In this document: positions 17,923 through 26,656 of the stretch, one piece after another
How the letters are laid out: the number at the start of each line of letters is the position of its first letter
How positions within the stretch are numbered: the first letter of the stretch is position 1
DNA from: an uncultured Lachnospiraceae bacterium
GTDB lineage: Bacteria > Bacillota > Clostridia > Lachnospirales > Lachnospiraceae
DNA: 64,000 nucleotides
Direction: 5' to 3'
Assembly: GCA_947626945.1 (NCBI GenBank)
Contig: CANQUC010000010.1
Coordinates: 1-64,000 of the forward strand
Notes under the pieces: model-generated
The model's input: only the letters and a program-made list of their open reading frames with translations
Told to the model about the DNA's origin: nothing
Databases searched by the model: none
Made by a program: the position numbers and the translations under genes

Positions 17923-17964
17923 CCACAACCCCCAACGGGGATTAAAAAGAAAGGAAAGAAAAGT

Positions 17965-19206
17965 ATGTACGATTTTCAGGAAATTCAAAAAACAGATCCG
18001 CAGATCGCTCAGGCCATTCTTGCGGAAATGGAGCGGCAGAATTCCCATATTGAACTGATCGCTTCAGAAAACTGGGTAAGCAAGGCAGTGATGGCTGCCA
18101 TGGGAAGCCCCCTGACAAACAAATATGCGGAGGGGTATCCCGGCAAGCGTTATTACGGCGGATGCCAGTGCGTGGACGTGGTGGAAAACCTGGCCATTGA
18201 GAGAGCCAAAAAACTGTTTGGCTGCGATTATGCCAATGTGCAGCCCCATTCCGGCGCGCAGGCAAATATGGCGGTGTATTTCGCGGTGTGCCAGCCCGGC
18301 GACACGGTTATGGGCATGAACCTGGATCACGGCGGCCATCTGACTCATGGAAGCCCCGTGAACATGTCAGGAAAATATTTCCACATTGTCCCTTACGGGG
18401 TTAATGACGAGGGCTTTATCGACTATGAGCAGCTGCGCAGCATTGCCCTGGAGTGCAGGCCGAAAATGATCATCGCGGGCGCAAGCGCCTATGCCCGCAC
18501 CATTGACTTTAAAAAGTTCCGGGAAGTGGCGGACGAGGTAGGCGCCTGTCTGATGGTGGACATGGCCCACATTGCCGGACTGGTGGCGGCAGGCCAGCAT
18601 CCCAGCCCTTTCCCGTATGCGGACGTGGTGACCACCACCACCCATAAGACCCTTCGGGGGCCCAGAGGCGGCATGATCCTGGCAAACCAGGCCGCCGCGG
18701 ACAAATACAACTTCAACAAATCCATCTTCCCCGGTACCCAGGGCGGGCCTCTGGAGCATGTGATCGCCGCAAAGGCCGTCTGCTTCCAGGAAGCTCTTCA
18801 GGATGATTTCAAGGTATATCAGAAGCAGATCATCGACAACGCCCAGGCGCTCTGCAAGGGACTGCAGGCAAGGGGCATCCGGATCGTCAGCAACGGTACG
18901 GACAATCATCTGATGCTGGTAGATCTGCGGGAGACCGGCGTCACCGGCAAAGAGGCGGAAGGACTTCTGGATACGGCTCATATTACCTGCAATAAGAATA
19001 CAATCCCCAACGATCCCCAGTCTCCTTTTGTTACAAGCGGGATCCGTCTGGGTACGCCGGCTGTAACGTCCAGAGGGATGAAAGAGGCGGATATGGATGT
19101 GATCGCGGAGGCCATCTCCCTGATGTTAAAAGATGCAAAAGCCAACCAGGAAAAGGCAATGGCCCTTGTGAAGTCACTGACGGACAAATATCCGCTGGTT
19201 CAGTAA
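17965..19206 (+). CDS. glyA: Serine hydroxymethyltransferase
   Basis: 413 aa PLP enzyme that converts serine plus tetrahydrofolate to glycine plus methylene-tetrahydrofolate in the cytosol. Signatures: [14 protein letters not shown], the PLP lysine in [14 protein letters not shown], and the C-terminal [24 protein letters not shown] precedes the ATG. It is followed 12 bases later by the LUD-domain gene, a likely co-transcribed partner. Confidence 0.96.
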   Translation: MYDFQEIQKTDPQIAQAILAEMERQNSHIELIASENWVSKAVMAAMGSPLTNKYAEGYPGKRYYGGCQCVDVVENLAIERAKKLFGCDYANVQPHSGAQANMAVYFAVCQPGDTVMGMNLDHGGHLTHGSPVNMSGKYFHIVPYGVNDEGFIDYEQLRSIALECRPKMIIAGASAYARTIDFKKFREVADEVGACLMVDMAHIAGLVAAGQHPSPFPYADVVTTTTHKTLRGPRGGMILANQAAADKYNFNKSIFPGTQGGPLEHVIAAKAVCFQEALQDDFKVYQKQIIDNAQALCKGLQARGIRIVSNGTDNHLMLVDLRETGVTGKEAEGLLDTAHITCNKNTIPNDPQSPFVTSGIRLGTPAVTSRGMKEADMDVIAEAISLMLKDAKANQEKAMALVKSLTDKYPLVQ

Positions 19207-19218
19207 GGAGGGACAGAT

Positions 19219-19854
19219 ATGACGCCTTTACAGGAATCTTATGCAAATACCGCTAAGCATGTGATCGCCAATCTGAAGAAAAGGGGCATGGAGGGCTATT
19301 ACTGCGCCACCGGCAGGGAAGCGGCAGACCTGGCCATGAGCCTGATGGAAGATCATTCCACTGTTGCCTGGGGCGGTTCCATGACCCTGTCGGAGTCGGG
19401 CATGATGGACGCCCTGCGGGCATCCGATCACACGCTGATCGACCGCATGACGGCAAAAACCCCTGAAGAGCGAAAGGAGATCTATGCCAGGACGGTAATG
19501 AGCGATTATTATTTTATGAGTACCAATGCCATTACTTATGAGGGCGAGCTGGTAAATATTGACGGAAACGGAAACCGGGTGGCCTGTCTCATTCATGGGC
19601 CTTCCCATGTGATCATACTGGCGGGAATGAATAAGCTTGCCTCCGATGTGGAGTCTGCCGTAAAACGGGTTCATGAGTGCGCGGCGCCTCCAAACGGCGT
19701 GCGCCTGCACACCAATACCCCCTGCGCGAAGACAGGCGTCTGCGGCATGTGTCTGTCACCGGACTGTATGTGCTGTGATACGGTGGTGGTGCGGATGTCA
19801 AGGACACCCGGCAGGATCAAGGTGATTTTGATCGGAGAAAGCCTGGGTTATTGA
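19219..19854 (+). CDS. LUD-domain (LutC-like) lactate utilisation family protein
   Basis: 211 aa, cytosolic. The fold is that of the LUD (DUF162) family: VAWGGSMTLSESGM for the nucleotide-like loop, a middle HGPSHVIILAGMNKL, and a Cys-rich close CAKTGVCGMCLSPDCMCC that could bind a metal or Fe-S cluster. There are no lutA or lutB partners here, so the usual lactate-oxidising complex is not encoded and the real role is unknown. AAGGAGG precedes the ATG. It sits between glyA and the DUF5662 gene. Confidence 0.85.
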   Translation: MTPLQESYANTAKHVIANLKKRGMEGYYCATGREAADLAMSLMEDHSTVAWGGSMTLSESGMMDALRASDHTLIDRMTAKTPEERKEIYARTVMSDYYFMSTNAITYEGELVNIDGNGNRVACLIHGPSHVIILAGMNKLASDVESAVKRVHECAAPPNGVRLHTNTPCAKTGVCGMCLSPDCMCCDTVVVRMSRTPGRIKVILIGESLGY

Positions 19855-19857
19855 TCA

Positions 19858-20415
19858 ATGAATATCTGGAAACATTTTTGCACGATTACAAAGCACCGGC
19901 ATAGGGTGATGATAAACTGCTTCCGCGCGGGGATCCCATGGCAGGGTCTGTTTCATGACCTGTCAAAATACAGTCCCTCAGAGTTTTGGGTAGGCGCCAG
20001 GTATTATCAGGGCTACAGAAGCCCAAACGCCAGAGAACGGGAACTGTACGGGTATTCAAAGGCTTGGATGCACCACAAGGGCAGGAACCGGCACCATTTT
20101 GAGTATTGGACTGATTTTAACCCAAAGCAGGACAAGGTGGTTCCTGTTAAGATGCCGATCCGCTATGTGAAAGAAATGTTCTGTGACCGGCTGGCGGCAA
20201 GCAAGGTTTACAAAGGCAGGGATTATACGGACAGGTCTTCTCTGGAATACTTTCAGAAGTCCAGGGAAAGCCGCCTGATCCATCCGGAAACGGCGGCACT
20301 GTTGGAGAAGCTGCTGTATATGCTGGCAGAAGAGGGGGAAAAGAAAACGTTCGCCTATCTGCGGAAGCTGAAAGGTTATCCAAAGCTTTCCGATCCGGGC
20401 GGAAAGGAAGCTTAA
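19858..20415 (+). CDS. DUF5662 family protein
   Basis: 185 aa, function unknown. It has the family's conserved His/Asp-rich start: HRVMINCFRAGIPWQGLFHD followed by LSKYSPSEF, then MHHKGRNRHHFEYW, suggesting a metal-binding helical protein similar in pattern to HD-type folds. It has no signal peptide. The ATG lies 3 bases after the LUD stop, so it is in the same operon. The stop codon TAA shares the palindrome TTAA with the stop of the convergent minus-strand gene. Confidence 0.8.
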   Translation: MNIWKHFCTITKHRHRVMINCFRAGIPWQGLFHDLSKYSPSEFWVGARYYQGYRSPNARERELYGYSKAWMHHKGRNRHHFEYWTDFNPKQDKVVPVKMPIRYVKEMFCDRLAASKVYKGRDYTDRSSLEYFQKSRESRLIHPETAALLEKLLYMLAEEGEKKTFAYLRKLKGYPKLSDPGGKEA

Positions 20416-21161
20416 GGCTCCTGAACCTGATAGAGATAGGCTTTCTGGCGTTTGCCCACATAGGTCAGGAGGCCAAGCTGTTTCAGTACCTGCACGGCGT
20501 CGGCTCCGGTGCGGGGCGATACGCCGGCGGCGTCAGTAAAAGCTTTTACGGTAAAAGGCTCTTCCAGAGGATAGGGAATCAGCTGCATATAATCCGCGGG
20601 CTGATCCAGGCGGATCTGAGACGCGATGGACAAAGGAATCCTGTCATAGCGATGGGATCCCTTTTTTTTGTCCCGGCTCCAGCCGTCCAGCAGCCTGTAT
20701 TCCTCCAGATCCAGCATGGCAACGCAGATCCGCAGGTTGGGGTGGGCCAGGTAAGGCAAAATGTATACAAGCTGGCGGAAAATCTCCAGAGGGTTTCCCC
20801 GTTTGGGGGATTTTCTTCTTGCGGAAAGCTCCCCGGTCTGGGGATCGATCCAGCAGAGCCACTTTTCCCGGGGAATGGGATGGACGATTGTAACCGGCAT
20901 CAGAGGCAGAAATTTGTCCAGCTTGGGACGCAGTCTGTGAAAGCCTGCGGTCTGAATCTCCACGATTTCCCTGCCGGTGCAGATGTCGGCGATGCTGCCT
21001 GCCACGGGCACCTCGTGATAGGCGGGATTGGGCTCATAGGCAAGCTTTAAGATGGCATGGGTCGTTTTCTCCGACAGGGTGCCGATTCCGGGGCGCTGCC
21101 GTTCCATGCCCAGTATGCAGTTTTTTGCCTGTAAAAAGGATTCTTCCGTTGCCGATTTCAT
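20412..21161 (-). CDS. Orphan protein: nuclease-like N-terminus plus winged-helix-like C-terminus
   Basis: 249 aa from the ATG after AGGAG. Not assigned to a named family. Residues about 40-75 contain SIADICTGREIVEIQTAGFH, which fits the PD-(D/E)xK layout D-x(7)-E-x-Q (beta hairpin, with Gln in place of Lys). The middle (about 85-175) is basic with aromatic residues. The C-terminal ~60 residues (FTVKAFTDAAGVSPRTGADA, then QVLKQLGLLTYV) read as a winged helix. A DNA-related role is likely but unproved. It has its own promoter, a short attenuator-like hairpin in its leader, and no functional partner beside it. Confidence 0.7.
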   Translation of the reverse strand: MKSATEESFLQAKNCILGMERQRPGIGTLSEKTTHAILKLAYEPNPAYHEVPVAGSIADICTGREIVEIQTAGFHRLRPKLDKFLPLMPVTIVHPIPREKWLCWIDPQTGELSARRKSPKRGNPLEIFRQLVYILPYLAHPNLRICVAMLDLEEYRLLDGWSRDKKKGSHRYDRIPLSIASQIRLDQPADYMQLIPYPLEEPFTVKAFTDAAGVSPRTGADAVQVLKQLGLLTYVGKRQKAYLYQVQEP

Positions 21162-21194
21162 GATTTCTCCTGTCAAACTGAAAGAAAAAAGGCC

Positions 21195-21214
21195 AAAAAA
21201 GCGGCAGGGGCCGC
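21195..21214 (-). terminator. Short GC hairpin with T-run in the leader of the 20412 gene
   Basis: On the minus strand GCGGC-CCCT-GCCGC is followed by TTTTTT. It sits between the promoter (21233-21261) and the gene start at 21161, so it could end transcription early; alternative pairing AGCGG/CCGCT with upstream leader bases is also possible. Confidence 0.5.
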
Positions 21215-21232
21215 AGGGCTCCTGACCGCTTC

Positions 21233-21261
21233 AGTATACGGCAAAAGAACAAAAATGGCAA
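21233..21261 (-). promoter_or_regulatory. Promoter of the 20412-21161 gene
   Basis: Minus-strand TTGCCA (21261-21256), 17-bp spacer, TATACT (21238-21233). Confidence 0.7.
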
Positions 21262-21381
21262 ATTTTTTCAGAAGAATGTGTCTTTTGCGGAATGCAAAAA
21301 TATGGTAAACTGTTTTGGAAGTCAAAGGGCCGCGCACAAAACGGCGGCAAAGCCAGTCAAAAGAAAAAAGGACAAACGATC

Positions 21382-22455
21382 ATGGATGAACATACAGAAG
21401 AGGCTGTCCGGCTCAGGAATATAACGGAGCCGCTGCTTGCGTGGTATGAAAGAGAAAAACGGGACCTTCCCTGGCGCATGGATCCATCCGCCTATCATGT
21501 CTGGGTTTCGGAGATTATGCTGCAGCAGACAAGAGTGGAAGCGGTAAAGCCCTATTACCACCGCTTCCTGAAAGAACTGCCTACGGTGGAAGCCCTGGCA
21601 AAGGCAGAGGAACCTGCCCTGTTAAAGCTCTGGGAGGGTCTTGGCTATTACAACCGGGCGCGGAATATGCAAAAGGCGGCAAAAATGGTCATAGAGCAGT
21701 ATGACGGATCGCTGCCAAAGGACTACGGTCTGATTAAGGCCCTGCCCGGAATCGGCAGCTACACGGCAGGAGCCATCTGCTCCATTGCCTTTGGGATTCC
21801 CGTGCCGGCAGTGGACGGCAACGTGCTGCGGGTGATCTCCAGGATTCTTGCCAGAAGCTGGGATATTGGACTGCCGGCAGTGAAAAAGGAAACGGAAGAG
21901 ATGCTTCTCTCGGTAATTCCAAAAGACCGGCCCGGCGAGTTTAATCAGGGGCTTATGGAGCTTGGCGCCACTGTGTGCGCGCCAAACGGCCCTGCCAGGT
22001 GCGGCGTCTGTCCGTTAAAGGCCCTCTGCCTTGCAAAGGAGCAGAAACTGGCTGCGGTTCTGCCGGTAAAGTCCCCCAAAAAGCCCCGGAGGATCCAGCA
22101 GCTTACTGTGTTTGTCATGAAGCGCCAGCAGGAGGTGCTGCTGCGCAAAAGGGCTAAAAAGGGTCTTCTGGCAGGTCTCTATGAATTTCCCAATACGGAG
22201 GGATATCTGGATGAAAAGCAGGTGCTGGCTTACCTGAAAGATCGGGGTCTTCCCGCTGTGCGGATCCGCCCGCTGCCTTTTGCCAGGCATCTTTTTACCC
22301 ATGTGGAGTGGCAGATGAAGGGATTTTATGTGCAGCTGGACGAAACGGAGCCGCTGCCAAAGGGAGACTGGATCAGGGTTCTCCCGGAAAATCTGGAAAA
22401 AGACTACGCCATCCCTTCCGCGTTTCAGGTTTATCTGGAATACGCGGAATCCTGA
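21382..22455 (+). CDS. mutY: A/G-specific adenine glycosylase MutY
   Basis: 357 aa. It removes adenine mispaired with 8-oxoguanine. The HhH-GPD domain has LPGIGSYTAGAI and the catalytic Asp in PAVDGNVLRV. The 4Fe-4S site is C-x7-C-x2-C-x5-C (CAPNGPARCGVC then PLKALC), one residue longer in the first gap than the E. coli form. The C-terminal NUDIX-like domain (about 230-350) recognises 8-oxoG. The ATG after AAAGGA is used; the 30 residues before it are basic and low-quality. A weak promoter (TAAACT at 21306 with extended TGG) is upstream. Confidence 0.93.
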   Translation: MDEHTEEAVRLRNITEPLLAWYEREKRDLPWRMDPSAYHVWVSEIMLQQTRVEAVKPYYHRFLKELPTVEALAKAEEPALLKLWEGLGYYNRARNMQKAAKMVIEQYDGSLPKDYGLIKALPGIGSYTAGAICSIAFGIPVPAVDGNVLRVISRILARSWDIGLPAVKKETEEMLLSVIPKDRPGEFNQGLMELGATVCAPNGPARCGVCPLKALCLAKEQKLAAVLPVKSPKKPRRIQQLTVFVMKRQQEVLLRKRAKKGLLAGLYEFPNTEGYLDEKQVLAYLKDRGLPAVRIRPLPFARHLFTHVEWQMKGFYVQLDETEPLPKGDWIRVLPENLEKDYAIPSAFQVYLEYAES

Positions 22456-22509
22456 ATGGAAAAGGCCCGTCCCGTCCGGAAAAAACAGGGGCCTGAGAGG
22501 GCAAGAGCG

Positions 22510-22538
22510 TTGACAGAACGGGCAAGTGGTATTAAACT
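22510..22538 (+). promoter_or_regulatory. Promoter of the dockerin-amidase gene
   Basis: Consensus TTGACA (22510-22515), 17-bp spacer, TAAACT (22533-22538), about 68 bases before the TTG start. Confidence 0.65.
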
Positions 22539-22606
22539 ATAATTGGGGGTAATTGGAAAAAGAAAGTGAAAAAGCTTGTTTTTATACAAATGACGGAGGG
22601 ATTGTT

Positions 22607-24067
22607 TTGAAAAAAAGAATGATCAGTATTGTGACCGCGGCAGCGCTGACATTTTCCACCCTTTCCGCTGCCTTTGGCTCTCAGGAGCCGGTACCGTCCC
22701 CTGATCCGGACACGGCTGAAAACAGCGTGTCCATGACGGAGGAATGGTTTTCCGGCAGGGTTGCTGACGGGATCCTGAGCGATGAGACAGTAGATCCGTG
22801 GCAGCTGATGCTGAAAGCCTATGCGGACAGCAGAGAGAAAGCCTTTGAAAAGGAGCCTGAAAACCGGGAAGCCATTTTTGCCGGCGGCCCGCAGATCCAG
22901 CTTCTGGATACGGATCTGCTGAAAGGGGATGAGGACAAGAGACAGCAGTGTATTCGTGAAATGGAGTCCCGCCTGGGAATCCGCATCACAGACGCGGAGA
23001 CCACCGCCCTGATCCAAAACGTGTCCCAACAGGGAGAACAGACAGCGGTGGATCTGTACGAATGGACCTTTTTTGATTATGTGGACGAAAACGGAGATGA
23101 AAGCACCGCCGACGTGTCCGGTTACGGCGTGGATCACCGGATTCTGCTGGAAAAGACCGACAGCGGTTACCGGATCCTGTCCGATACATACAACGAGGGG
23201 GAACTGACCGGAATGGCTTCCTCCGATTATGTGGAAGAACCCGATCAAGAAGAGGTTCTGGCTGCGGCCCTGGAAGAAGACGGGGAGGCGGCAAACAGGG
23301 AAAGCGCCTATGAAGCCGTGTCCGGGTACAGCCCCGATAAAGCGGCGGCATATGCGGACAAATGGGTGGCCAAGGACGGCAACGGGAAAGTGACGGCAGG
23401 CAAGTACAATCCGGCTTACATGAACATGAACAGCATTGGCGGAGACTGCACCAACTATGTTTCCCAGTGCATTTACGCCGGGGGCATGGCCATGAACAAT
23501 ACCTGGTTCTACAAAAGCCCGTCAAATTTCAGCGGAGAGTGGTCCACCTCCAGAAGACATTATCCGTATATGTCTTCCAGGGGCAAGGGCATTAAAAATC
23601 CAAAAGCCGCCGACATCTGGAAAGGATGCCCGGTCTATTATCAGTCGGAGGGAAACGCAAACATCAGCCACACGACCATTTGCGTGGGTAACGACGCTTC
23701 CGGCGTGCCGGTCATCAACTCACACAACAATGATTACTATCATGTGCGCTGGAATTACTGGAAAAGCGGCACAACCTATTATACCGTACAGCTGACGGAC
23801 AAAAACGGTCAGAGCAGCGCGCCCGCTCCCACGAAAAGGCCGGTAATCTCCGGGGAAGTCCTGGGGGATATGAATGATGACAAGACGGTCGGTGTGATGG
23901 ACGCCATTCTGGTTCTGCAGGGCACCGTAAAGCTGTTTGCCTTTACCTCCGTGGATCTGAAAACGGGAGACGTAAACGGCGACGGAACGGTGAATGTGTT
24001 GGACGCCATCCTGATTTTGAAAAAATGCGTATTTCTGATCAATGAATTTCCCGTGAAAACAAAGTAA
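22607..24067 (+). CDS. Secreted amidase-like (Amidase_6) protein with C-terminal dockerin
   Basis: 486 aa. TTG is taken as the start because CGGAGGG lies 6 bases upstream and a typical signal peptide follows (KKRMISIVTAAALTFSTLSA). Residues about 35-240 are a polar helical region without clear family. Residues about 240-395 form a putative amidase domain with likely catalytic Cys281 (GGDCTNYVSQ) and His355 (ISHTTICVG), close to CHAP/NlpC-type peptidoglycan amidases. After a Pro/Ala linker there are two type-I dockerin repeats (DMNDDKTVGVMDAILVL; DVNGDGTVNVLDAILIL) with calcium-loop Asp/Asn. It should be exported and dock on a cohesin protein; none is in the window. Confidence 0.85.
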   Translation: MKKRMISIVTAAALTFSTLSAAFGSQEPVPSPDPDTAENSVSMTEEWFSGRVADGILSDETVDPWQLMLKAYADSREKAFEKEPENREAIFAGGPQIQLLDTDLLKGDEDKRQQCIREMESRLGIRITDAETTALIQNVSQQGEQTAVDLYEWTFFDYVDENGDESTADVSGYGVDHRILLEKTDSGYRILSDTYNEGELTGMASSDYVEEPDQEEVLAAALEEDGEAANRESAYEAVSGYSPDKAAAYADKWVAKDGNGKVTAGKYNPAYMNMNSIGGDCTNYVSQCIYAGGMAMNNTWFYKSPSNFSGEWSTSRRHYPYMSSRGKGIKNPKAADIWKGCPVYYQSEGNANISHTTICVGNDASGVPVINSHNNDYYHVRWNYWKSGTTYYTVQLTDKNGQSSAPAPTKRPVISGEVLGDMNDDKTVGVMDAILVLQGTVKLFAFTSVDLKTGDVNGDGTVNVLDAILILKKCVFLINEFPVKTK

Positions 24068-24091
24068 ACAATCAAATAAAGGAGGATCATT

Positions 24092-25129
24092 ATGAACAAA
24101 CAGTCTTATTTCCACCGGGTGACGGCTCAGACCCCTACCCGTTTCTGGATCAACAATGTAACAAGGCAAGAGGCCAAACGGGCCATTGAAGAAGGCGCCG
24201 TGGGCTGCACCCAGAATCCTTCCTATGTGTGGAAGATGCTTTCCCATGAGACAGAAAGCGACTATGCCACAAAGCTTTTGCAGGACATTCTGGCCAAAGG
24301 CGGAGATGTGGATCCCCAGGTGGCGCTCCAGAGAGAACTGGTAGGAAATGTTGCCAGGATCTTTCTTCCGATGTATGAGGAGACCAACGGCAAGTGGGGT
24401 TATGTGAGCATTCAGGGAGATCCTTTTCAGGAGGACGCCCAGTCCATCATCCGGTTTGCGGAATACAACAGGGAGGCAGGCCCCAATATCATGGCCAAGA
24501 TCCCGGTTACGGAGGAGGGCCTGAAAGCCATTGAGTACTGCGCCTCCAAAGCCATTCCCATCAACGCTACGGAAGTGATGGCCGTGCGCCAGGCACTGGA
24601 TGTCTGTCAGGTTTACGAAAAGGCCACCAAAGGCATGAAAAATCCGGCGCCTATTTATTTCTCCCATATCACGGGAATTTACGATGAGTATCTGAAACAG
24701 CACGCCAAAGAGATTCAGGCGGACGTGACCCCGGACGCTTTATGGCAGGCAGGCATGATCATTGCCAAAAAGGTCTATGCCCTTGTAAAGGAAAAGAAAT
24801 ATCCGGTAGGATTTATCGGCGGCGGCGCCAGAGGACTTCATCACTTTACGGAGATGGTAGGGGCGGATGCCTGCGTCACCATCAACTGGAAGGGCACCGC
24901 GGAAGACCTGATCCTGCAGGATCCGCCTGTTGTGCAGCGGTTCCAGACGCCGGTGCCTCCGTCGGTAGTAGATTCCCTGAATGAGAATCTTCCCGATTTC
25001 AAGCGGGGTTATGAGGTGAATGGGATCACACCGGCAGAATATGAAGATTTCGGCCCGGTGGTACTGTTTAGAAAGAGCTTTGAAGAGGCATGGACAAATG
25101 CCAACGCCTATATTGCGAAACTGAAATAA
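24092..25129 (+). CDS. Transaldolase family protein
   Basis: 345 aa, TIM-barrel of the transaldolase family. Signatures: a start like FWINNVTRQEAKRAIEEGAV, a CTQNPSYV strand, the Schiff-base Lys in NIMAKIPVTEEG, and INATEVMAVRQAL. It is longer than the small TalC/FSA form and has an extra C-terminal part (from about residue 255). AAGGAGG lies before the ATG. It is first of four plus-strand genes in tight order with a racemase-like protein and a BKACE enzyme, and no transketolase is nearby, so a role in a special sugar or keto-acid route is more likely than the pentose phosphate pathway. The substrate is unknown. Confidence 0.85.
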   Translation: MNKQSYFHRVTAQTPTRFWINNVTRQEAKRAIEEGAVGCTQNPSYVWKMLSHETESDYATKLLQDILAKGGDVDPQVALQRELVGNVARIFLPMYEETNGKWGYVSIQGDPFQEDAQSIIRFAEYNREAGPNIMAKIPVTEEGLKAIEYCASKAIPINATEVMAVRQALDVCQVYEKATKGMKNPAPIYFSHITGIYDEYLKQHAKEIQADVTPDALWQAGMIIAKKVYALVKEKKYPVGFIGGGARGLHHFTEMVGADACVTINWKGTAEDLILQDPPVVQRFQTPVPPSVVDSLNENLPDFKRGYEVNGITPAEYEDFGPVVLFRKSFEEAWTNANAYIAKLK

Positions 25130-25146
25130 AAAGGGGATTGATGACA

Positions 25147-25818
25147 ATGAAATTATGTACACTGCACACAACAGATCAGTTTATGGAGATGATGTCGGAT
25201 CCGTTTACCAAGCCTTTTCTGGCAGATCATCCCGACATAACGCAGATGGATATCGCGGACAGCTCCCTGATTAAGGAGACCCAGGCGGCAGGGGGCCCTA
25301 CTCCCTCCGTGAAGAGAAGAATGCTGTCCTATATGCTTTGCGCCGCGGACGCAGGGGCGGATGTGATCCTGGTTACCTGCACTTCCGTAAATTCCGTTAC
25401 CAAAACCGTTCGCGACATGGTGCCCATTCCCGTGATCAGTGTGGAAGAACCGGTGGCGCAGCTGGCGGTGGAAAAAGGAAAGACCATCGGGATCCTTTCC
25501 TCACTTGCCACCAGCGCTGAGCCTGTAAAGGCTACCATTCTGGAAAAGGCCAGAGAAGCAGGCAAGGAAGTGGACGTGCGGATCCAGGTGGCGGACGGGG
25601 CTTTTGAGGCGCTGACATCCGGAAACCGTCCTCTTCATGATGACAAAGTGCGGGAGGCTCTGGCAAAGCTTGTGCGGGAAGTGGACGTTGTGGTATTTGC
25701 CCAGATGTCCATGGCGCTTGTAGAGCATCCCGAATATGACGTTCCCGTTCTGAAATTTGGACGTGTCTGCTACGAGGCGGCCAGAGAGGCGGCGGAGAAA
25801 GCTGCCAAAAAGGCCTGA
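25147..25818 (+). CDS. Aspartate/glutamate racemase family protein
   Basis: 223 aa (225 if the ATG at 25141 is used). It belongs to the Asp/Glu/hydantoin racemase fold: the first active-site Cys is in ILVTCTSVNSV and a GILSSLATSAEPV loop follows. The second Cys expected in two-base racemases is not seen; the equivalent position reads VVFAQMSMALVEH, so it may not racemise an amino acid. AAGGGG stands before the start. It lies between the transaldolase-like and BKACE genes with gaps under 30 bases. Confidence 0.8.
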   Translation: MKLCTLHTTDQFMEMMSDPFTKPFLADHPDITQMDIADSSLIKETQAAGGPTPSVKRRMLSYMLCAADAGADVILVTCTSVNSVTKTVRDMVPIPVISVEEPVAQLAVEKGKTIGILSSLATSAEPVKATILEKAREAGKEVDVRIQVADGAFEALTSGNRPLHDDKVREALAKLVREVDVVVFAQMSMALVEHPEYDVPVLKFGRVCYEAAREAAEKAAKKA

Positions 25819-25843
25819 CGCGGCATTGGGAGGAACAAAGCAG

Positions 25844-26650
25844 ATGAGAAAAGTAATTATTTCCGTAGCGCCGGTTCCCGGACCGGCGCCGGTAGATCCG
25901 GACAGCCTGGCTGAGGATGTGATCAGGTCTGTCGCCAAAGGCGCGGGCCTCTGCCATCTTCACTGCAAGACAAGAGAGGGGAAGCTGACGCCCAATACAG
26001 ATGTGCTTGTGGAAAGCTTTGAAAAGATACTGGCCGGCACCGACGTGGTGGTGCAGGCGTCCACAGGAGGCGTTTCGGATATGGATATCCGGCAGAGATG
26101 CTTTCCTCTGGATTATCCCAAGGTGGAAAGCGCTTCCTTAAACGGAGGCACCACCAACCTGGGAGAGGCGGTGTACATCAATTCTTTTGACGACATCCGT
26201 TACTGCGCAAAGGCATGCTATGACCGTCAGATCACACCGGAGATCGAGGTGTTTGACATCGGCATGCTCAACAATATCAGAGTGGTAGCCAATGAGCAGC
26301 CTTTCCGGGATCCCATCCTGTATAACCTGGTATTTGGACATCAGGGCGGCATGCAGCCCACCATGGAAGCCCTCCATGCTTTTGTATCCTTTGTGCCAAA
26401 GGATCATCGGTGGGGCGTGACCCATTTTGGGAGAGACAACTGGACGTTTCTGGCGGCGGCCATCGCCATGGGCGCCACAGTAGTGAGGATCGGATTTGAG
26501 GACAGCCCCTATCTGGATCCTCAGACAAACGCAAGGTACAACTGGCAGCTGGTAGAGCGCCTGGCGGATCTGATCAGGGCCATGGGTCTTGAGCCGGCAA
26601 CGCCGGAGGAGGCAAGAGAAATACTGAATATCGCCCCAAGGAGAGGATAG
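25844..26650 (+). CDS. Beta-keto acid cleavage enzyme (BKACE, DUF849)
   Basis: 268 aa. The family cleaves a beta-keto acid with acetyl-CoA to give acetoacetate and a new CoA ester, using zinc. Visible family features: opening RKVIISVAPVPGPAP, zinc-ligand pair in LHCKTREG, GGVSDMD, EIEVFDIGML, and late THFGRDNW with GFEDSPYL (the acidic residue near the active site). GGGAGG precedes the ATG. The best-known member acts on 3-keto-5-aminohexanoate in lysine fermentation, but no other lysine-fermentation gene is here, so its true keto acid is open. Confidence 0.88.
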   Translation: MRKVIISVAPVPGPAPVDPDSLAEDVIRSVAKGAGLCHLHCKTREGKLTPNTDVLVESFEKILAGTDVVVQASTGGVSDMDIRQRCFPLDYPKVESASLNGGTTNLGEAVYINSFDDIRYCAKACYDRQITPEIEVFDIGMLNNIRVVANEQPFRDPILYNLVFGHQGGMQPTMEALHAFVSFVPKDHRWGVTHFGRDNWTFLAAAIAMGATVVRIGFEDSPYLDPQTNARYNWQLVERLADLIRAMGLEPATPEEAREILNIAPRRG

Positions 26651-26656
26651 AACCAC

